Shown one piece after another: positions 60,016 to 64,000 of a stretch of 64,000 nucleotides of DNA. This DNA comes from Streptomyces sp. AM 4-1-1 (lineage in GTDB: Bacteria > Actinomycetota > Actinomycetes > Streptomycetales > Streptomycetaceae). The translations under genes were made by a program, and so were the position numbers. Within the stretch, counting starts at the first letter, position 1, and each line of letters opens with the position of its first letter. The stretch covers positions 4,340,001 through 4,404,000 of the forward strand of contig NZ_CP119145.1 in assembly GCF_029167625.1 (NCBI RefSeq). The letters are read 5' to 3'. The notes beneath the pieces are model-generated. The model saw only the letters and a list, made by a program, of their open reading frames with translations. It was not told where the DNA came from and ran no database searches.

Positions 60016-60672
60016 ATGACTGATACCCGTGATCCCGAACTGCCCGGCGTACTGCTCCGTACCGAGCGCGACGCGCTGATCCCGCTGCTCCGGGACGCCC
60101 CCGAGAGCGCGTTCGCCCTGCGCACCGCCTGCCCCGGGTGGACCGTGCGCCACGTCCTCGCGCACTGCGGTGCCGCGCTGAACCGGCTGGCGGAGAACCG
60201 GCTGGAACAGGGGGTGTTCACGCCCGAGTCCAACGACCGTGACATAGCCGAGCGCGCCGACTGGCCGATCGGCCGGGTGGTGGACGAGCTGGAGCGCGGG
60301 ATGACCGAGGCCGGTCCGATGATCGCCGCCGCGGGCGGGGTGCTGGACCGGCTGGCGCTGGGGGAGTGGGTGCACGCCGGGGACGTACGCGAGGCGTTCG
60401 GGGTGGAAGGGGCGTACGCCGGTCCCGGCCTCGGGTACGCCCTCGGTCTGCTCACGGACGCCGCCGAGCGCCGCGAGACGCCACTGCTGATCGCACGACT
60501 GGACGGCCAGAAAGGCGAGTTGACCTTCGGCGTCGAGCGGGAAGGCCGACCGGCCGCGCGGTACGCCGGGGACGGGGCCACGCTGATCAGGCTGTACGCG
60601 GGTCGGCCGCTGGTCGGTACGCGGTACGAACTGGAGGGCGTACGGGAGAACGAGCTGATCGTCTTCGCGTAG
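60016..60672 (+). CDS. Maleylpyruvate isomerase-fold (MDMPI_N) protein
   Basis: A 218-residue DinB-like helical-bundle protein. LRTACPGWTVRHVLAHCGAA has the first His ligand and LGEWVHAGDVREAFG the second; the family (TIGR03083) contains mycothiol-dependent isomerases and transferases. No maleylpyruvate pathway genes are present, so it is likely one of the many mycothiol-linked paralogues. ATG 60016 (MTDTRDPELPG). It is followed by tandem overlapping hairpins. Confidence 0.85.
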   Translation: MTDTRDPELPGVLLRTERDALIPLLRDAPESAFALRTACPGWTVRHVLAHCGAALNRLAENRLEQGVFTPESNDRDIAERADWPIGRVVDELERGMTEAGPMIAAAGGVLDRLALGEWVHAGDVREAFGVEGAYAGPGLGYALGLLTDAAERRETPLLIARLDGQKGELTFGVEREGRPAARYAGDGATLIRLYAGRPLVGTRYELEGVRENELIVFA

Positions 60673-60694
60673 GGCGTGGCGGATTTGGGGTGCG

Positions 60695-60763
60695 GGACGG
60701 GACGACCCGTGGCACGGGTCGTCCCGTCCGAGACGTCGGCCGGACACGGCCGACGTCTCGGAC
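60695..60763 (+). terminator. Two overlapping perfect hairpins
   Basis: Hairpin 1: GGACGGGACGACCCGT (60695-60710) with ACGGGTCGTCCCGTCC (60714-60729). Hairpin 2: GTCCGAGACGTCGGCCG (60726-60742) with CGGCCGACGTCTCGGAC (60747-60763). They share GTCC, so only one can be complete at a time. They serve as a terminator for either flanking gene. Confidence 0.75.
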
Positions 60764-60829
60764 GGGCCTTCGATCGGCCGCCACGGCCGCTTGTACGCCG
60801 AGCCCGCCGATTTGAGTCGCCCGGCGCGA

Positions 60830-61855
60830 TCAGTAGGTGAACGCGAGGCCGTGAGTGGCGGCGATCTCCCCGTCGGCGTGGCCTCCGTGGACCTTGACGG
60901 GATTGCCCGCGATGTTCCTGACCTTCAGGCTCGCCCGGAACCGGTCGCAGCCCCGCAGTTGGGACTTGGTGAGGTACAGGGTGTTCGCGGCGGAGAGGTG
61001 GTGCTTCGCGTTCGAGATGACCCACTGCGCCACGGGACCCTTGACCGGCGTCCCGCAGGCCACTCCGTCGGCTGTCTGCGGCTGGGCCTCGATCCATGTC
61101 TCGACCGATGTGCTGGTGCTCGTACCTCCGCCGCAGATCGTCGAGCCGGGCACACAGGCGGTGAGAGCGGCGTCCTGTAGGACGGCGATCCGGTCAGGAC
61201 CCGTGGGCGTGACCGTGTAGCCGAGCGTCGTGGCCGTGACACCGGTCGGGACCACGGTGGAGTTGGCCTCGGGAAGCGTCCAACGCGCGTTCGTGGCGTA
61301 CTGCGCGCGTGCCAGTTCGGCGCCCGCGGGCACGCGCATGGTGACGGTGCGCCCGTTCACGATGATGCTGGAATAGCTGACGATGGACAGTCGGCACCGG
61401 TACTGACCGGCGGTCGGGGCCTCGAACACCCAGCGCACGCTGGGCACCAGGGAGGTCTCACCGGGCGGCACGAGATTAGCGGCCCAGTACGAGCCCGCCT
61501 CGGTACCGGCGGGGAGCGCGCTGCCGTCGGCGTACCGGCAGCGGACGGCGAAGGTGTTGCCGATGTTGTCGCCACTGCTCAGCGGGGTGACGTTGGTGAC
61601 CGAGAGGTTCCGCGACCAGAGGTAGGAACGCTCGCCGGCTGTCGCAGCGAATGTCAGCTCGGTACCAGGGATGTCCTTGTACTCGGCTGCCTTGCGGGTG
61701 ACTTGAAGGTCGAAATCGGCGGACGCGGCGGGGGCCGCCGCTGTCGTCTGTGCCTGGGGCGATGCGGGCGGGGACGTCGCCGCCGTCGCTGTCGCCGTCG
61801 TGGAGAGCGTCGCTGTCAGCAGCGCGAGAACCGACGCGATTCGTAGGGGTCTCAC
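60830..61855 (-). CDS. Secreted protein of unknown function
   Basis: A 341-residue protein. The GTG start at 61855 with AAGGAG yields a signal peptide (RIASVLALLTATLSTTATAT, then ATA). The mature part is rich in Ser/Thr/Val beta strands (ERSYLWSRNLSVTNVTPLSS, YRCRLSIVSYSSIIVNGRTV) with paired Cys (CRY, CRL, CVPGSTIC, CG, CDR). It looks like a secreted beta-sandwich protein specific to actinomycetes. No enzymatic motif recognised. Its two copies of VTNV/VTPT patterns hint at internal repeats. Confidence 0.75.
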   Translation of the reverse strand: MRPLRIASVLALLTATLSTTATATAATSPPASPQAQTTAAAPAASADFDLQVTRKAAEYKDIPGTELTFAATAGERSYLWSRNLSVTNVTPLSSGDNIGNTFAVRCRYADGSALPAGTEAGSYWAANLVPPGETSLVPSVRWVFEAPTAGQYRCRLSIVSYSSIIVNGRTVTMRVPAGAELARAQYATNARWTLPEANSTVVPTGVTATTLGYTVTPTGPDRIAVLQDAALTACVPGSTICGGGTSTSTSVETWIEAQPQTADGVACGTPVKGPVAQWVISNAKHHLSAANTLYLTKSQLRGCDRFRASLKVRNIAGNPVKVHGGHADGEIAATHGLAFTY

Positions 61856-62026
61856 AGGTGTCGTCTCCTTGTGGTCCGGAACCGGTGGACGGAGGTGCCC
61901 GTCACGAGCGCGAGCGGCTGGAACATTCGGTTTCGGGGGAAACCCGACGACCGGCCTCGGACCGGTAGAGCGCACGCAGTCAGTGAACACATGGTCGGAT
62001 CAACCGTAAAGACCGATCGGGACACG

Positions 62027-62071
62027 CAACGGTGGGCGGTGCATTCGAAGCGAATGCACCGCCCACGGTTG
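62027..62071 (-). terminator. Terminator of the I36 inhibitor gene
   Basis: CAACGGTGGGCGGTGCATTC (62027-62046, plus G) pairs with CGAATGCACCGCCCACGGTT (62051-62070, plus G), 20 of 21 bases, loop AAG. It lies just past the stop at 62082. Confidence 0.85.
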
Positions 62072-62081
62072 TAATTCGCGC

Positions 62082-62477
62082 TTACGGCATTACGCCGCCC
62101 ATGCAGACGGCGCCACGGTCGCCGAAGTAGGTGTAGGAGTTGTTCGTATTGCTGCTGGAACCCCCGGGGCTGATCGTCCCGTCCAGGATGTAGGAGCTTC
62201 CGCTCCAGTGGTAGACGACCGCGTTGACCGGCAGGTTGTTGACGTACGAGCCGATTCCGTTGTAGAAGCCGGTCTCGCCGAGGTGCGACAGGTATATGCA
62301 CGCCTGCGTGCTCGTGGATGTGACGTCGAGGTCGACGAAGTTGGTGTCCTCGTAGAGGCACAGCTTTCCGGCCGGACAGCCGCCGACGGCCGAGGCCGAG
62401 GTCGCGGTCGCGGCCATTCCGCCCACCGCCATGGCCAGTGCGGCTACTCCGGTGGCGACCTTGCGCTTCCAGTTCAT
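62082..62477 (-). CDS. Secreted peptidase inhibitor family I36 protein
   Basis: A 131-residue protein with a signal peptide (VATGVAALAMAVGGMAATAT, then SASA) and the I36 pattern CPAGKLCLYEDTNFVDLD, then ACIYLSHLGETGFYNGIGSY and GAVCMGG, with four Cys that form disulfides in the Streptomyces metalloproteinase inhibitor SMPI. It is expected to act outside the cell, perhaps on metalloproteases. ATG 62477; AAAGG lies upstream. It has its own terminator. Confidence 0.88.
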   Translation of the reverse strand: MNWKRKVATGVAALAMAVGGMAATATSASAVGGCPAGKLCLYEDTNFVDLDVTSTSTQACIYLSHLGETGFYNGIGSYVNNLPVNAVVYHWSGSSYILDGTISPGGSSSNTNNSYTYFGDRGAVCMGGVMP

Positions 62478-63011
62478 GGTTGAGCCTTTCGCGTTGTCGT
62501 TCCGTCACACGTGATCATCGTGAAGGTCAATGGCGAGGTTAATCGTGATGAATTGAATTGAACAGATGATCTTTCGGACACTCTGTCGAGATAGGCGGGG
62601 TTGACGGGTGGAGGAAATCCGTGCGAACGCCGACGGGATGGTTTCCGGATGTTTTCGTGGCTGTCGATGGGGGTTGGTGTCTCCGACAGGAGCCGACAGA
62701 TTTCCTTTTGCCAGGGCCCGCTCCTGTTGGTCTCACAGGATTCCGGTTGAGATCGGTGTGGAAAGGCCCGCCGTCTCACATGGCGTGTGTGGCCGGTCCG
62801 GTCGTGCCGCGAACGCGCGAGGGCCCCGGTCGCGGAATGTTCCGCTTCCGGGGCCCGGTGGGGGCGTGCCGGCCTTCGGGGGCCGGTGGACGTGCCGGGC
62901 GCGTCCGATGTGGTTCTGACGCGGCCACCTGCCGTGGTCCTGACGCGGCCGCCCTCCGTGGTCCGGTGCGCCCGCCCGTCGGTGCCCTGTGCGGGCCGCC
63001 CGCCGTGGTCC
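62478..63011. other. Gene-free region between I36 gene and copper ATPase
   Basis: About 530 bp. The first 150 bp is unusually AT-rich (GAATTGAATTGAACAGATGA near 62550) and holds the I36 promoter. A compound hairpin lies at 62821-62856 (GGGCCCCGG with CCGGGGCCC; inner GCGGAA with TTCCGC). Repeated GTGGTCCTGACGCGGCC units run 62910-62990. Confidence 0.55.
62821..62856 (-). terminator. Two-tier hairpin downstream of the copper ATPase
   Basis: GGGCCCCGG (62821-62829) pairs with CCGGGGCCC (62848-62856) and an inner GCGGAA (62832-62837) with TTCCGC (62840-62845). It lies 155 bp past the ATPase stop. Confidence 0.55.
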
Positions 63012-64000
63012 CTACGCGGCGGCCTTGAAGCCGCGCAGCCGCAGCGAGTTGCCGACCACGAACACCGACGAGAAGGCCATCGCCGCCCCCGCGATCATCG
63101 GGTTCAGCAGTCCGGCCGCGGCGAGCGGCAGCGCGGCGACGTTGTAGGCGAAGGCCCAGAACAGGTTCGTCCGGATCGTGCCCAGCGTCCTGCGCGAGAG
63201 GCGGATGGCGTCCGCCGCCGCCCGCAGGTCGCCGCGTACCAGCGTCAGGTCACCGGCCTCGATCGCCGCGTCCGTGCCCGTGCCCATCGCCAGGCCCAGA
63301 TCGGCCTGGGCGAGCGCGGCGGCGTCGTTGACCCCGTCGCCGACCATGGCGACCGAACGGCCCTCCGCCTGGAGGCGCTTGACGACCGCGACCTTGTCCT
63401 CGGGCATGACCTCCGCGTACACCTCGTCGATCCCGACCTCCGCCGCGACCGCGTCCGCCACCGCCTTGTTGTCCCCGGTGAGCAGGATCGGGGTCAAGCC
63501 GAGGTCGCGCAGCCTGCGGACGGCCTCGGCGCTGGTCTCCTTGACCGCGTCGGCGACCTCCAGGACCGCCCGCGCCTCGCCGTCCCAGGCGACCGCGATG
63601 GCCGTCCGGCCCGCCGTCTCCGCCGCGGCCTTCTTCTCCGCCAGCTCCGCGGGCAGGTGGATCTCCCACTGCGCGAGCAACCGCTCACGGCCGACCAGGA
63701 CCGCGTGGCCGTCGACGACGCCCTGCACGCCGAGGCCCGCGACGTTGACGAAGTCCTCGGGGGTGGGGAGGGCGGCTCCGGTGCGTTCGGCGGCCCCGGC
63801 GGCGACGGCCTGGGCGATGGGGTGCTCGGAGGCGTGTTCCAGCGCCCCGGCCAGTCGCAGCACGTCGCCCTCGTCCGTACCGGTGGCGGTGTGGACGTCG
63901 AGGAGGGTCATCCGGCCGGTGGTGACGGTGCCGGTCTTGTCGAGGACGATCGTGTCGACGCGGCGGGTGGTCTCCAGGACCTCCGGGCCCTTGATCAGGA
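63012..64000 (-). CDS. copA: Copper-exporting P1B-type ATPase, 5' part off window
   Basis: The C-terminal 329 residues of a heavy-metal ATPase that pumps Cu+ out of the cell. Seen from the N-terminal side: the phosphorylation motif VDTIVLDKTGTVT, the P1B-specific SEHPIAQAVAAG, the hinge MVGDGVNDAAALAQADLGLA, and the last helices with YNVAALPLAAAGLLNPMIAG and MAFSSVFVVGNSLRLRGF. The YN and MxxSS signatures in TM7/TM8 mark the Cu+ (P1B-1) type. The metal-binding N-terminus and the CPC motif lie beyond base 64000. Confidence 0.93.
   Translation of the reverse strand, partial: LIKGPEVLETTRRVDTIVLDKTGTVTTGRMTLLDVHTATGTDEGDVLRLAGALEHASEHPIAQAVAAGAAERTGAALPTPEDFVNVAGLGVQGVVDGHAVLVGRERLLAQWEIHLPAELAEKKAAAETAGRTAIAVAWDGEARAVLEVADAVKETSAEAVRRLRDLGLTPILLTGDNKAVADAVAAEVGIDEVYAEVMPEDKVAVVKRLQAEGRSVAMVGDGVNDAAALAQADLGLAMGTGTDAAIEAGDLTLVRGDLRAAADAIRLSRRTLGTIRTNLFWAFAYNVAALPLAAAGLLNPMIAGAAMAFSSVFVVGNSLRLRGFKAAA

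Overview
The window is about 64 kb of very high-GC DNA with GTG/TTG starts, strong GC-rich hairpin terminators and typical Streptomyces families: CdgB, BldD- and DasR-type sites, groEL2 under tandem CIRCE, XRE/DUF397 pairs, subtilisin- and streptogrisin-like exoproteases and Ku/LigD. From memory the gene order resembles the Streptomyces core around terD, cdgB, nagKA, otsAB, thrC, csp, groEL2 and murQ. This is a chromosomal segment, not a plasmid or prophage. I see no tRNA, rRNA or CRISPR array.

Layout. 0-9 kb: 3'-truncated quinone oxidoreductase, pentapeptide protein, M1 peptidase lipoprotein, terD, arfB, flavin reductase, the c-di-GMP synthase gene cdgB and a membrane-anchored carbohydrate-binding protein. 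9.9-14.1 kb: aminosugar locus nagK-nagA, a decayed SIS-domain isomerase and a sugar-binding lipoprotein, with two DasR-type (dre) sites. 14.3-20.4 kb: DUF3263 protein, otsB, a flavoprotein pseudogene split by a MITE-like element, a second methionine aminopeptidase, then otsA and gpgS. 20.5-25.7 kb: SAM-I riboswitch, thrC, a MoaD/ThiS-like sulfur carrier, a cold-shock protein and groEL2. 25.8-40.2 kb: regulators (HTH/zinc-ribbon, MarR, TetR with a divergent SDR, XRE, a giant LuxR protein), an S1 protease, a PP2C phosphatase and a subtilase. 40.3-44.4 kb: three overlapping unknown genes, an HATPase-like protein and an STM4015/STM4014 pair. 44.5-51.7 kb: ku-ligD, F420-type oxidoreductase, dienelactone hydrolase inside a duplicated DUF397 segment, XRE regulator and a three-gene unknown operon. 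51.9-55.7 kb: murR-murQ-murP for MurNAc recovery. 55.9-64 kb: MFS exporter, HD protein, a 77-bp fold-back element, methyltransferase, MDMPI-fold protein, two secreted proteins and a copper P-type ATPase cut by the window end.

Genes that work together: nagK/nagA and murP/murQ recycle cell-wall aminosugars; otsA/otsB make trehalose and gpgS glucosylglycerate; thrC is under a SAM riboswitch; ku/ligD form a two-gene NHEJ operon. The window is unusually rich in tandem repeats (8 to 82 bp) between genes and inside some coding regions, and holds two clear pseudogenes plus an LRR-less STM4015 relative. Function calls come from motif recognition by eye. No search or folding program was run.
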